Of a stretch of DNA of 64,000 bases, positions 47,872-60,633 are shown piece by piece. Within the stretch, counting starts at the first letter, position 1; every line of letters begins with the position of its first letter. The position numbers were made by a program, and so were the translations under genes. The stretch is from Acanthosepion pharaonis (Eukaryota > Mollusca > Cephalopoda > Sepiida > Sepiidae). The notes under the pieces were generated by a model that saw nothing but the letters and a program-made list of their open reading frames with translations, did not search any database and was not told the DNA's origin. The DNA lies in assembly GCA_903632075.3 (NCBI GenBank), contig CAHIKZ030000580.1, positions 1,132,501 to 1,196,500 of the forward strand. The letters are read 5' to 3'.

Positions 47872-47960
47872 ACATACACACACACACACACACACATACA
47901 TGCACACACACATACACACACATACATATATATATAGATATATATATATGGAAAAACCAT
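47872..47960. repeat. (CA)n-(TACA)n-(TA)n microsatellite
   Basis: Degenerate CA-rich array ending in TA units. Confidence 0.92.
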
Positions 47961-48156
47961 GAATGTATAAGCATGCGCACACACACAGTGACTCATACAC
48001 ACATGTTCATACGTGCACATGCTCTACAGTTTAACTTGAAACACATAGTAACTGAATTTATGAATGTAAAATTTTATTAAATTTTACTCCAGTTATATAT
48101 ACATACATATATAATTAAAATAGACATTTTACCCCATGCAGTTTAATATGTCACAT

Positions 48157-48188
48157 AATCATCGTCATCGTCATCATCATCGTCGTCG

Positions 48189-48222
<34 letters not shown>
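48157..48222. repeat. (ATC)n/(GTC)n trinucleotide repeat
   Basis: About twenty-two ATC/GTC units. Confidence 0.95.
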
Positions 48223-48499
48223 TGTTAATCGTCTTTTCCTTGTCAGTTTATTGAAAATCCTAACCACAAAACCAGACTTGCGGACTGCATCAAAACTGCT
48301 TCTGTTGGTCATTGTGCATCTGATCGCTGAGAGAAGAAACATTTCATAATACCTTCCACCTTATTTTCCTGCAGCCCCTTTAAGGCGACTTGTAGCGACA
48401 GTTCGGCGCTGCTTTCACGACACCTGTGATCTTCAACTCGAGTCTCCGTAATCGCGACGAGGGTTTTTAAGTTGACATTTTTTATTTGCCCGTTTTTCC

Positions 48500-48504
<5 letters not shown>

Positions 48505-48551
<47 letters not shown>

Positions 48552-48552
48552 T
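48505..48552. repeat. (TTA)n trinucleotide repeat
   Basis: About sixteen units. Confidence 0.96.
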
Positions 48553-49140
48553 TTCTATTTCACTCACACTTTTTAAGTCGCTATTTCTTTTCATTTCCAA
48601 CATTATTCCGTCTTTACTTTTTATATTTTTACATTTATTCTTTTTTCGTTTGTTGTTTCCTTTCTTTCTTTTTCATTCATTCCTTATCTTTCTTTACTTT
48701 CTCTCGTCTTTCGATATATTTTATTCTTATCTTCATTTTCTTCTATATTCCTCGTCTCTCTCTCTCTCACACACACGCACGCACACACACACACACACAC
48801 GCACATACTATCTTTCCCTTTCTCCTTCATATCCTTTTCTTTTGTAACTCTTCTACTACTTTTACAATCCCATCCAAAAATTCTTCCTTCTCATTACTGG
48901 TCACTATATTACCGATTTTTTTCCTCTTTTTTTAATTGAGCGTTGCTTTTCTTTTCACAACTCTCTTAATACGTTTATCTTTTCTTTGTCTAACACTTAC
49001 TCTTTTTATTTTTCCTAACTCATAATTTAATATTCTTTCGTTTCTTATTGCTGAATTTACAGGAGATCTGTTCTCATCCGATTTTTGGTCGCTAGCATTC
49101 TCTTCCACAATCTTCAGCGTCCTTTTCTTCTTTTTTCCTT
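48553..49140. other. Pyrimidine-rich block with a (CT)n-(CA)n array
   Basis: T/C-rich on the plus strand, with CT and CA/CG units at 48,756-48,806. Open frames on either strand reflect the composition. Confidence 0.5.
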
Positions 49141-50754
49141 TTTGATACATCCCCGCAACTCCACAATCAGCAATGAAGCCATCACTGTCAAACAGCACCG
49201 ACCATCCCAGACCAGGCCTCCCCCAAAACACAAATCCCCACCCAGACCCAGAACTCTGTACGTGGGCCACTTTCCTGTCGGGACTAATTCACAGAAAAAC
49301 AAGCACTAGAATCGCCAACGAGTGGATTCCAACATCAAGAGGGACGCGAATCATTTTAGCCTTTGCAGTTCTCGTGTTTTCTCGTTTTATAACGTTATTA
49401 GATAAAGTGATAAAGACTCCAGTTTGTATTCATAAGATTTTCTTTATTTTTGTTTTATGCTTCTTTTCAATTTATACCATTTTCTGTGGTATTTTGTTTA
49501 TTCTTTTGGCTTTGATCACGATAAAACTTGGATATCGCTGATTTTACAATTTATAGAATACCCGTTAGGATGATGCAATTTCTCTTCCCAATTGCATTCA
49601 ATTTTTTTTTTTGCTGCTTCTAAAATAGAACATTACAATTCTTAGAGAACATTTATAAGCTACAACTATTTTGTGTCGTTGATATTGTTTCGATTAATGA
49701 GTTTAAAGGAAGGTCATATGAGTTGGCTGTTGATGATTTGATGAGTATCGTAGAGAACTGTTATAGAAATTAGTCTCCTGAAGATTACGAAACCCTCTCC
49801 AGAGCTTGAACCCTAATCATATTGTTAAAAACTCAACGGTCTTACAGCTTCATTCATAATAGACATATGTATCTCACTTTGTTTCTTATCAAAATATTTT
49901 AATTCCATTTTAGTCCATTGTAAGTGCGGACACACTGACATTCATTTTTATGTGATCCCATTTTAATAAATATGAGCTAAAAAAACGATGCTTTTTTATA
50001 TTTTTAGCAGATAAAACCAGAAGGCTCTTATATTTAACTTTATTTCATGGACAATGTTATTTTTGGGTATTCCATTGATATTTTAAATTGGAGATGAAAT
50101 TCTTATTTTAAAACTATGAAGGCGTGCTGATTAAGTACCTTCTCGTGGTATTAGCAAAATAATTAATTGTTAACTATTTCCTCAAAGTCTTATTTAATAG
50201 TCATCTTAATGTTAGTAAGACATTTTTACAAAGTTTGTATTTCTCATTTTTAATCCTTTGACCTGAAAGAATTAAAGTGTTTATTAAACCGATTAATTCA
50301 AATAAAAATTTAAACAAAAAAGAGCCATGCGCCAGAGAGTCAAAATAACATTCTTAGAATAAAAATAATATAACAAAAATGTACTAAGTTACATTTGCTG
50401 TATATGTGAAAGGCGGTGAAAAATTATCGCTCCAACTCAATTCCAAAACTTTCACTAAATGACTATATATCATTTGGCTTCTTGGTTGTATCGAAAAATT
50501 GTCAGCACCTTGCAAAAAATACTTTGAAACTAATAAAGATTAGTAATATATGCATTTTAAATGAATATAAATAGTTATACTTATAAGAAAATAAGAAGAA
50601 TATTTCTACCTTTTAAAAAATCAGTAAATGAAATTTGTAACAGTTTTATTTAAAATCTATTATACTTTTTTTAATTTTTATACTAAGTATTAAAATATAT
50701 CTCTATCGATGTATCTATCGATGTATCTATCTAGCAAGTCAACTAGCTATTTCT
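49141..50754. other. Intergenic DNA, nothing recognised
   Basis: A G/C-richer patch at 49,145-49,350 is open in several frames (Pro-rich on plus, Gly-rich on minus) but shows no recognised domain. Confidence 0.4.
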
Positions 50755-50755
50755 A

Positions 50756-50824
<69 letters not shown>
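50755..50824. repeat. (TC)n-(TA)n microsatellite
   Basis: About twelve TC units and about 22 TA units. Confidence 0.96.
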
Positions 50825-50828
<4 letters not shown>

Positions 50829-50893
50829 ACATGATGACTTAATAAATAAAAACATCTTTTAAAACCTGTAAAATATAATAAAAATTTAGACAT

Positions 50894-50896
<3 letters not shown>

Positions 50897-50980
<84 letters not shown>
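50897..50980. repeat. (TA)n-(GATA)n microsatellite
   Basis: About 26 TA units then about eight GATA units. Confidence 0.96.
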
Positions 50981-51872
50981 TGAACGTTTTTGTATAAAAA
51001 ATTTTTATTTATATGATAACGAAGTTGCAGATAATTTATCTTTTGTTGGGTTCTTTCAAACAGATATTTATTTGAATATTTCAAATAGATATTTCAAATA
51101 TTCATTTTGAGGTAACTGAAATTTGTTTGTCTATCTGTCTAGACTGCATGTATGTATTTCTTTCTGTAATTTTGGGCTGGAATAAAGCAAATTTATTGAT
51201 AAAATAAACAAATAAATTTTGTTTTGATTTGAATGTACAAGCTGAGAGTAAGCAGACAAGTAACATCATTACCAATAAGAGAATTGATATTCAGTCTGTT
51301 TGATCATATTATTCATTTTCGACTTTCTTCAAATATCACTCAATTCAAAACAATGTTTCTTTTTCTTCACAGCTTGAGTTGATCGAATGAATTTTGGGCC
51401 ATATCTATACTGAAGGGGTAAGGATACATTTTATTATATTTATTTTGAAAAGCAAATAAAAAAATTGACAGTTTTATTTCAAAATACTATGACAGTTGCC
51501 TAAAATGTTGAAAAATCCTTGCATGAATAAGAGTCTTAATTCACTGTTTGTATAACCTTATTCTCTCTCTATCTTTTTTCTATTACTCTCTCTCTCTCTC
51601 TTACCCTCTCGCTCTCTATGTTCTTTCTATCATTCGGTCTTTTTTCTTTCTCTCTATCTCTATTTCTAAATACGAGTTTAATTCTTGCTTCTATTTTTAC
51701 TGTTCTCAATCAAATACGATGATCTTAAAATACAGTTTGTTTTCTAAAAATATTATTTATTCCTTATTAGGAGGAAATATTAATAATTATTTGTAATATA
51801 TATGTGTGTGTGTACACGATCTGTATCTATATCTATGTTGTATATATGCACACACACACATATATATATATA
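50981..51872. other. Intergenic DNA with CT-rich and TG/CA stretches
   Basis: CT-rich at 51,562-51,660. TA/TG/CA units at 51,796-51,872. No gene recognised. Confidence 0.45.
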
Positions 51873-52181
51873 TATTATAAATTAATTGATTTAAAATATG
51901 TTTTTTCGCTACACAGTTCTAACCATGTTTCAAAAATGGAAGCTAAAAGCCACGAATTTAATTTTGTGATTAACTTAAAGACATTAGTTCCATTTCATCC
52001 TCAAGCGAATTTCGTGGCTTTTAGCTTCCATTTTTGAAACATGATTAGAACTGTGTAGCGAAAAAAAAAAACATTTTAAATCAATTAATTTATAATATTA
52101 ATGCTCTGTAAATTTACATTGAGCACTATTTTGTAAAATAAAATATCTATAAGAACACCGGATTATATATCTTGCTGTTCT

Positions 52182-52186
<5 letters not shown>
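51873..52186 (+). mobile_element. Foldback element with ~85-bp arms and shared tail (family F)
   Basis: The arms at 51,873-51,955 and 52,012-52,098 are nearly perfect inverted repeats: CTACACAGTTCTAACCATGT faces ACATGATTAGAACTGTGTAG, and AAATGGAAGCTAAAAGCCAC faces GTGGCTTTTAGCTTCCATTT. The loop holds CATCCTCAAGCGAA, shared with the 61.5- and 63.6-kb members. The tail (52,102-52,184) reads GCTCTGTAAATTTACATTGA then GCACT, and later AAGAACACCGGATTATATAT then CTTGCTGTTCTTT. It closely matches 61,611-61,690. A (TA)n array begins directly at its end. Confidence 0.85.

Positions 52187-52243
<57 letters not shown>
52187..52243. repeat. (TA)n microsatellite
   Basis: About 28 TA units joining the foldback element to the LINE fragment. 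Confidence 0.97.
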
Positions 52244-52246
<3 letters not shown>

Positions 52247-52625
52247 ACGGATGCAAGATGGTAGAATTCCAAAGATTCTCATGTACAGCCAGCTTGAAGG
52301 TGGTCAATGGAATGTTGGCCGACCCTTGCTCAGGTTTAAAGATAAGCTGAAAAGTAACCTTGCAGCTGCAAATATTGCATACACTGATTTGGAGAATACT
52401 GCTTCGGATCGCAAAGCTTGGAAAAGTGTAACTTACACTTGAATCAATAATTTTTCGGCGGCAAGCGTTGTCAAGCTCCGTGAAGCAAGAGAAAGGAAAA
52501 AAGCATCAGAAGGTGCCAGAGAAGTGCACCCTCTTTGCTCACACGCTTGCCCAATCTGTGGTTTTCTTTGCAAGTCATTAGCAGGTCTGAAATGTCACTC
52601 TAGATTCAAACATAATGGTCATTAA
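52244..52625 (+). mobile_element. LINE ORF2 C-terminal fragment with zinc finger
   Basis: The plus frame reads MQDGRIPKILMYSQLEGGQW, then RPLLRFKDKLKSNLAAANI and DLENTASDRKAW. This is the conserved post-RT segment (RIPK…GxxxxGRPxLRFKDxxKxxL…WExxAxDRxxW) of a mollusc LINE family. After one in-frame TGA (52,440) the same frame continues for 60 residues: ARERKKASEGAR, then CPICGFLCKSLAGLKCHSRF and KHNGH, stop. The last part is the C-terminal C2H2-like zinc finger seen at this place in the family. It is cut on the 5' side at the (TA)n array. One stop over 125 codons suggests a fairly young copy. Confidence 0.8.
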
Positions 52626-54273
52626 AAAGTTGTCAGAACCTCATACGTCTAAATCGACGGGAGAGTCCATCATATATCTGTGTGTTCGGGTGTGTTTTTC
52701 GGTATAATAAAATAAATTTATAAATTAAATTAGTGTTCATCTATAAAAAGTATATCTACATATTCCTTATTATATCTACTTAAGTAATAGATTTCTACTA
52801 ACATGCACGTGGTTGGTATATATCACTATAGATAATTGCTCCTGTGTTATTTTAACTGGGTGAGTGTATGTGTTTATAAAATGCATGAAATATGCTGTAT
52901 GTGTGTGTATGTACGCGCACAGAAATGTGTTTGTAATTACAAAAGTATCCTGTATTAATTTTATATTAATATAAAAATAGAATAAAAATTATAAACATTT
53001 TTTATAAAAGATAGAAAAATCAAATTATAAAGAATTAAAATAGTGTTATTTCCATATTAGGATGAGTATTTATATCATTTACCGTAATAATAACATGATG
53101 TTTAATAACTGAACTTATACCGAAATAAATTCTAATTAAATCATTCCCTAAAAATAATATGGAAGTCTGCTTTCGGAGTTTCTAAATAAAAAGAAAATGT
53201 TTTGTCTTTTGGAGTTTTCTGCACATGAAAAATTATTTTTATTCATGTATTTTGCCCGTAGATAAATTAGTTCCATTGCTGAAATTCACATAACGAGAAA
53301 ACGGCTCCATAAAAAGGACAAATTATAAATGGCAAAGTGACAAATCCATCTGTTTAATTAACGCCCTCTTTCCATATTGTCATTGCAAATATTTTAGAAA
53401 TACTCTGAAGTTTTGTTAGTATAATGTGTATATACTAGATATCTCAGCGTGTGGCACATTTGAAAGGAGCCTGAAAGTCATGCCACAGGTTGAAGAATAA
53501 TATCCAAAACCTTGGGAGCAAAATTAGGTAAATGGAACAGATCGGGGGCTGTTATTGGTCGAGTTAGTATGAAGTTGAAAGTCATTGTGATCGAGGGTTT
53601 AAGCGTTTTATTCAAACTGTTGATCATACCAGACTTTGCACTCCCTCCCAGAAACTGTAACTAAGGTCTGCTCAGCATAGTTACATTATAAGCCACAGAT
53701 GGGCTCTGTGGACAAACTCAAATGTTCTAAACACCCTAGCAGACGGGTCTGCTCAGAAACATGTATCTGGCCATTATACTAGATATATGTGAGAGAGAGC
53801 ATTCGCATACACATACGTGCATATATACACACAAATACGGAATAGAACACTCAATTATATTAGCGACGAGATCAGATAACATAACAGAGATTAATGAAAT
53901 ATGCCTGATTAAGCATTATTTACGTTAGCATGAGAATTTAGTAGGTTTTCAATAATATTTAAACAGATTTTATTTGATCTCATAAAAGGTCTATTTTATC
54001 GCCTCAAATATTAGAATTTTGTAGAATTAGTAATAAGTTTCCGGAAAGTTTGAATTAGGTCAATTTACGTACATGGAAGAAGTTCTTGTAAGATTTGATG
54101 CGCCATCCAATAATTTTTTTCTCTTTTTCTCTATTGGAATGGAGTGAGGCGACTTGTATGCCTGTAAGTCTTATCTGCTTTCAAATACTTAACAATCTTT
54201 TCTGAACTCCTTTTTTATTTCGTATACCGAACATTTCTAAAATTATGTGTATGTACAATTTTACTTATTAGTT
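52626..54273. other. Intergenic DNA with minor repeats
   Basis: GGTCTGCTCAG occurs at 53,666 and 53,746 in direct orientation; the latter is within the palindrome GCAGAC-GG-GTCTGC. Otherwise nothing was recognised. Confidence 0.4.
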
Positions 54274-54274
54274 G

Positions 54275-54327
<53 letters not shown>
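54274..54327. repeat. (GATA)n tetranucleotide repeat
   Basis: About thirteen units. Confidence 0.97.
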
Positions 54328-54328
<1 letters not shown>

Positions 54329-54441
54329 TACATAGATTTATGATAAATGCCTGAAGAACTGTATTAAATAAGGAAGAAGGCTGAATTTCTAATAATATTC
54401 TATGTACCCTCCAACAGTTTATTTTATTTTTCTCCTTAGAA

Positions 54442-54503
54442 ATTGTGTAGTCTTACATAACCATACTGTCTTATTGTGTAGTCTTAAATAACCATACTGT
54501 CTT
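54442..54503. repeat. 31-bp tandem duplication
   Basis: Two copies starting ATTGTGTAGTCTTA, with one C/A difference. Confidence 0.93.
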
Positions 54504-54853
54504 ATATTATGCATCAGTGTCATCTTTTATAAGTATACAACCTAAAAAAAACTTTTCAAAGATATTTAAAATTATATTTAAAAATGAAGAATATTATTCA
54601 AACTGTTTGCCTCGCTGTAGCGTAACGGTTAGCAACCTAATCTCGGTGATTGTTATAGCTAAAGACTGGTTTTAGAAAAAGATTTTATAAATATCAGTCT
54701 AAAGTGACACTAATAGTTCGGTCAACGAATGTCGAATATTTCCTTATATGGAAACGGCAATTCCCGCCATTACTGTTAGCATAGCGAGTTGATACGTTTG
54801 TGTTTTTTGTTTATTAAGCTTATTCTAGTTTGGCACCACGCCACAAGTATGGA

Positions 54854-54919
54854 GCACCCAGTGGGGATCAAACTCACAACTAATGATTACTTGCTGACCA
54901 TTCCACTACGATGAAGTGC
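54854..54919 (-). mobile_element. tRNA-derived SINE head
   Basis: On the minus strand a 66-nt unit begins GCACTTC and ends GGGTGC, and these pair over six positions like an acceptor stem. A D-arm-like TAGTGGAATGGTCAGCA and a B box GAGTTTGATCCCC follow in tRNA order. The T stem has one mismatch and the anticodon arm is poor. It looks like the tRNA-like head of a SINE rather than a working tRNA. Confidence 0.6.
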
Positions 54920-55133
54920 TTTGTTGGTTCAGCGCATTAAACTCGTGACACAGAGCCTAGTAAATAACAAAATACTAGCTTCGGGTTGTTTAAAAAAAAC
55001 ACTTTCTTCTAAGTATTGGTTTTACAAATATCGATTTTGTTATCCTTTAAGTCTTCTTTCCTTTTTTTTATACCACCTTATATAAACACACATTATATGT
55101 GTGTATAGTACTGTGTAAAATAAATGTATATGA

Positions 55134-55160
55134 TTAGGTTGGTGCAAAAGAAATATCTTT
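55134..55160 (+). mobile_element. Mariner-type terminal inverted repeat
   Basis: TTAGGTTGGTGCAAAAG is the known start of irritans-type mariner elements. No matching inverted end or transposase was found within the next few hundred bases, so it is a solo end or part of a decayed copy. The 600 bp that follow contain nothing else that I recognise. Confidence 0.55.
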
Positions 55161-55777
55161 GAAGTTTTTTAACCTCCTGTGAGTAAAATCTTTGAGATAA
55201 AGTAATAATTTTCCTTCATTTTGATGGAAAAATATGGCTGAATATAAAAGACTCGTTTGACCCTGTGTCTTCTTCGTGTACAACGGAAGTAAGGTAATGG
55301 ACCATTGAAGTAGATGCAAGTGTTAGGCATCGTTTCCAAGTTTTAAAACGGAAATTTTGAGCGCAAAAATGAACGATTTTCTTTCTCTTGTTGCAGACTC
55401 ACTTTCTTTTCTGATTTGCGAACATTTCTTCCCCGTTTTCAAACTTATCCTTTTCTTATTTGCGAAATCATAGATTTTCTTTTATTTTTTTGTTTCATTT
55501 CCATTTATCTAAAGCGCAGCTTAAGAACAATGGACGCCTGTATCTACACGCAAATCAAACGTTTATATATTTTCATCTTTTTATCATCAATACTTAATCG
55601 TCATATTTTATGCTGGATATTGCTTATTTGAGAACGCTTGTATGAACTAAACATCAATAAAAACAATTTAACAACAAATGAAAATAATTTTATACGATTT
55701 TAGGAGTTGTATGGGTAGATAAGCAGAGTTAATTTGATTTCTAACGTCTCCATTTTGTTGCATTATTATAAATACAG

Positions 55778-56817
55778 TACAGTAAAAAAAAGTCTTCGGT
55801 CATTTCAAACTATTGTAAATTTCTAATAAAGTGCGTGTTTTTTATTGTGCTTTATTGAAGCCGTTTTCACGCCTATTTATCGTATTTTAGCAGAGGTTCT
55901 GAAGGAGCGTGAAAGATGCGAAATGACTACCAAAATGGCCGTGTAAAAGATTTAGGCCATTTCAGATAAAGAAGTCAGTGAACATTGTTAATATGTTGTG
56001 TGGTTTCCTGTAGCTTGAATAATTGTTTCAATGCACCTAGGATGGAATGTATACAAATCTTTCACCATCTTCACAGGTACTAGATACCATTAACTGAGTT
56101 TGGGCTCCACAACTCAATATCGCGTAGAATCTTTTGAATTTGTTCTGTCAACATTTGATACATGATTTAAGTCAGGATTCTAATCTGGCCAATCTTACAA
56201 TACGGTAACGCATTCACCAATTGTTTATTTTGTGTTGTATGCAATTTGTGAGCCCCATAGTGCTAAAAAAGATCAACTTCATTTAATTCCGGTATTAAAT
56301 CTTTGTCCAGTAAAAGGATTTATTTGGTACTATTCAAGCTATCGTCAATTTTAATCAGTTTATTTGAATCATAAATTTTTATGCAGCCCTACAGCATAAG
56401 ATTCCTACCCATAAAACTTCATTGTTTTCGTTGTCTAGCGTGGGTTCTTTAGCTTTCCTGTCGGTCTTTTGACAAATTCTCACCTGGAATGCAGTTTTTT
56501 TTTCCACCACTGAATATGATCTTATTTCAAGCATCTACATCCAAATGTTCATACGACTTTCATCAACTTAATGTTGCCTTCAAATTCTTTTTGTCGAAAG
56601 CTGGTTTCTTCGTTGAAAGAAACTCTTTTGTTTATCTTCATTTTCTATCAATTTTCTTTTTGCTAAACTGACCAGTCTCCGTTATTTTCTATGCTACAGA
56701 TTTCACTGAAGACCATAGTTTGGTCGATTCAAAACACTTCCAGAATTTTGAAACTTCGAGAGGATTTTTGAAATGAAAATTCTTGATATCAAATTGACCG
56801 AACACTTATGCACGGTA
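55778..56817 (-). mobile_element. Nearly full-length Tc1/mariner element (dead)
   Basis: The termini are inverted copies flanked by TA: TACAGTAAAAAAAAGTCTTC-GGTCA on the left, and TACCGTGCATAAGTGTTC-GGTCA as the reverse complement of the right. The span of about 1.04 kb is right for this superfamily. The minus strand reads, in broken frames: FLQRRNQLSTKRI; KDRQES; MFYG in the VMVWG place; HYGAHKLHTTQNKQLVNAL; WPD-NPDLNH in the place of WPAQSPDLNPIEN; and PRCIETIIQATGNHTTY at the end. Many stops and frameshifts show it is an old fossil. Confidence 0.7.
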
Positions 56818-57479
56818 CATCTTTACATCACTATATGAGTTCCTGTTAAATGTATTTATATGGGAACGTGCGCAAAAATATTCCACAGACATTTTAAAGT
56901 TTTTTAAGCAATTATCGGACGACATTAGAATATTTATAGAATGAACAAACAAATTCAAAGAGGAAAATATTTCATCCATAACATCGAATATCTTTTAGCA
57001 ATTATCATTTTTCTATAAAGTTAAATTAATCTGTATAGATATGGATCATGAGCCCCGCACATGAACACACACACACACACAAACACACATGCACACGCAT
57101 GCATATAATATATGTATGTGTAATAAAATATGCAAATTATAATAAGAATTTAGGAAAATAATGATGAAGTAAAATAAATATGAAAATAGGGAATGAGAAT
57201 AATTTTATAATATTGAAAAGACTGAAATCAGTAACAGAAAATTTAATGATCACATTGATGACATTATGACAAGAGTAGGACGATGACGACGACGGTGATG
57301 TTCATCATTTTCATTTTAGCAAAGATATTCCAACATAATCTGCAAAAAATGATTGTCGATAAATCTGTCTTGTTGCAATCTGCAAGCCAATCCCGAAAAG
57401 AAGAAATGCTGAACCCCCCCCCAAAAAAAAACAAACAAACAAAGCCAAAAAATAAAAATGAAAAAAATAATTTTTCTTT
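56818..57479. other. AT-rich intergenic DNA
   Basis: A short (CA)n run lies near 57,068-57,100. Nothing else was recognised. Confidence 0.4.
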
Positions 57480-58135
57480 TATTTCTATCTCAAAGATCTA
57501 TAGGCATTTCAGCTTAACTCTGTTTGATTCTTTCTTTCTCGTAATCTATACAGGAGTTTTTCATGTTCAATTTTTTTTTTCGTGTCACTTCAATGCCTTA
57601 CAATTGGAAAAAGGTCACCAACATCAACATCATTTAGACATTTTTCTTTTCAAATTCTTTTCCCCTTCCTTCCGTTATTTTTACTTTTCTCTCATTTTTC
57701 CGAGCTTTCTTTCTTTATATTTTATTTATGTTTCTGATTCATTTTATTTATTCATTTATTTTTTTACCCAAGTTTCTTTTTTCCTTTCTTTCCTCCTTTA
57801 TCGCATTCTCATAGATTTTGCTATATTTTTTTTACACGCCTTATTTTGCCTTCATTTTTTTTAACTTGTATTTTCATTTTTCTAAATATTTCTCGTTTCT
57901 TTTTCTTCCTCTAATATTCATAATATTTTGTGTTTAAGTTCTAAGACTCTTAAACATTACAGTTTCTTATTCTTCTCTCTCTGTCTCCTGTTTCGCTCTC
58001 ACTTTCGTTTTTCTTAATTCAGTTTTGCTTTACATCTGTCTTTGCTTTCATTTTTTTTCCTTTTCTGTTTTCCTTTTTGTCGATATTTCATACCCTTTTC
58101 TCCCTTTCCTCTCTCTTATTTCTACAGATGCCATC
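57480..58135. other. Pyrimidine-rich block
   Basis: The plus strand is strongly T/C-rich. A 193-codon open frame (57,283-57,864) is Phe/Ser/Leu-rich because of this and is not accepted as a gene. Confidence 0.55.
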
Positions 58136-60424
58136 CTCACCTTTGTCGGAACGCCAATCGTTCAAGTGGAAAATTTCTTTTTCTTATTTTTGTGATTCAA
58201 TACAAATAAGAAAAGCTGACACATGCTCAAATAAAAAATTATCCCAAAAAGCGGATTAGAAACTAAAAAAAAGAACATGTTTAGTAAGAAACCGTCAAAG
58301 TGCTCTCGCTCTCTTGCGTGTCCACTGACACGCGACCTTTAATTTCCGTGTATTCTGCCATTTGAATTACCTTCCGTGTTTCTTTTATTTACATTTCTAC
58401 TGACTTTTGTGAGAAAACATATTAAGAGTAAAAATAAAATCAAGACGAAAAAGAAGCGACATTGTTAGGTTAATAAATCGATGTAAACTGATTAATAAAT
58501 GAATAAATACAATAATTGACCTTCGAAAGAAAAGATGTTTTCATTGCAATCTTTCACTATGGCAACTTTATGAAACTTTTCTTCTTCATTTTTCGTTTGT
58601 CTTTGCTATAAAAACGAGGTTTGACTTTTTTATGTTGCATCCGATGTATGGCACTCTCTTTTTCTTAGTGCCATATTGCTTCTGGACCTACTAGATCATG
58701 GTCCTCCATATCTCTTTTTCGCTTGTTACTACAAATAATTCTTGCTCCTTTACAATCATATTTATCTTTATTGTACTTCTTTTGTTATCCACTCAGTCAA
58801 TTTTCTCAAGTAAATTTCTCACTGTATCCCGGCGTCACTTGCCGTCTGTGTCATGTGATTATTACATTCTCCAAATATTCTTTCCTCATATTTCCTAAAA
58901 TTTTCAACTGTCTCTTTTTAAATCCAGTTTTCTTATATTTCCAATTTTCTTTCAATCTTCAACGTTGACATACTCTCTAAATGATATTATCAAAATACAT
59001 CTCTTTCGTTTCAAGTATTTGAAAGTTGTTCAGTATTCCGTTTCAAATAGGAGATTATATACTACAGAGTAATCCAGGGATATTTTCTTTGGTTGACACT
59101 AGATGTGAAGAGATTAAGATTGTTGTGACCGGAGAAGCACCCTCTCGAAAGTAGGGAAGAAGCTTTGAACGTTGTAACATTTTTGTGGCTTTGATATCCA
59201 CGATATCACAACTTGGGCTGCACCTTTGATGACAACCATCTATTCTGTCTTTTTACTATTAAAGGTTAGTTCTTTCTTTCTTTTTTCAGAATTTACCTAC
59301 ACAACCAATATTGGCAAAATGACAATTATTTAAGCAAACATATTTTGTGCTCTAGACATAATGAGGAAAGAGGGTTTTGAGAATTTAACAAAAAAATTAA
59401 CGAACGCAAGAGAAACAGCGAGTAATTTACCTAACGAGTTTGTAAGAATAGATGACACCGAGCAACAATATCAGAATGGTAAAGAATCATCTGTTGATTA
59501 ACGCTACAATAAATATGTAAGGAAGATGTGTAAGTTGTGGATCATCCACGTCTTGAAGGGACACGGCAGATAAAATAAGAATATATTGCGTGAGTTTCAG
59601 TTGACGTTCATTTATTTCCTCTGTTTATTAGAAAAGTGGATAATAATTGTTTTCGATTGCTAGGATTTATTGTGAAAAGTACAAATTAAATTTTTTTATT
59701 TCTAAATAATTCGAAATAGCTGTACATATATTTAATTGACTCAATACACCATATACTGGAAGAAGCTAATACTTTTTAATTTAGATATTAACATGAGCTC
59801 ATTGACATTCTATAACCTTCATCAGTCCTTCAATTGTTGTTTTTGTTAACATTTCTAATATTACAACTTCAACATTACGAGCATCAGCTTGTTGGAGATC
59901 TTCTTTACTTCAATGTTGCTTTTCATTCTCAAATACATCTCTATCTCGATTGACTATAATTTTTCTATTAGGAGACAATTCTATTTCATCGTTGAAATTT
60001 TTTTTGGCAAAGTTGAGAATAGTCTTTTTTTTCAGAATTTTGCTTGATATACACTTTATCTGAAAGTTTTTTGGTTGTGACTTGGAACATTCAAATAATA
60101 TCTAAGAACGAAATATTGCTTCATCTTTACTTCTCTTGCCTTCTCATGTCGGTTGACTATTTCTAAGAAGTTATCGACCATCCAACATAACTCGCGCTAC
60201 ATCACTACAATTTACTGTTGAGAAATCAGTTCTCATTTACTTCTTCGCACAAATTACACGTTTTTGTTCTGGGATTTGTACTTTTGTGTAGTACTTTGAT
60301 TGTTTTCATTTCATTAAACAGTGTTTTTTAAGGTTCATTTTATAATGAAATTAGCATTATGAAATCTGATGAATATTTTTAATTTTCATCTGAATCTCCC
60401 ATCAAATAGTGTCATCTGTAATAT
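58136..60424. other. Intergenic DNA with one small perfect hairpin
   Basis: GCGTGTC-CACT-GACACGC at 58,316-58,333 is a perfect 7-bp stem with a 4-nt loop. The part from about 59.75 kb on, read antisense, could be more decayed LINE, but I could not recognise domains in it. Confidence 0.4.
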
Positions 60425-60538
60425 ATGTTGTTAAAGCTACATATGTCGATGACTGCCATCCTGTTAGGTCTTCTCTTAGTATAATCCCGCTGTACAGGTT
60501 AAATAATTCCTGTGAAAAATACTGCCTTGTTGCATTCA

Positions 60539-60573
<35 letters not shown>

Positions 60574-60598
60574 TCTCTCTGCCTGTCTCTCTCTGACT

Positions 60599-60633
<35 letters not shown>

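Noticed and set aside
48486..48935. 149-codon frame starting in a (TTA)n array
   Set aside because: The first third is poly-Ile from the microsatellite and the rest reflects the T/C-rich block.
48932..49270. 112-codon minus-strand frame rich in Lys/Arg
   Set aside because: No recognised domain, antisense to a pyrimidine-rich block, overlapping frames on the other strand are equally open.
51960..52012. Hammerhead reading of CTTGAGGATGAAATGG in the loop of the 51.9-kb foldback (also 61.5 and 63.6 kb)
   Set aside because: There is no room for stem II between the boxes and the CUGANGA box has an extra base. It is a conserved loop motif but not a hammerhead core.
54608..54665. A-box-like TAGCGTAACGG
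   Set aside because: No B box at a suitable distance and no tRNA fold, so too weak to call a SINE.
57283..57864. 193-codon plus-strand open frame
   Set aside because: Polypyrimidine composition explains the lack of stops. The product is Phe/Leu/Ser-rich with a poly-Pro/Lys joint.
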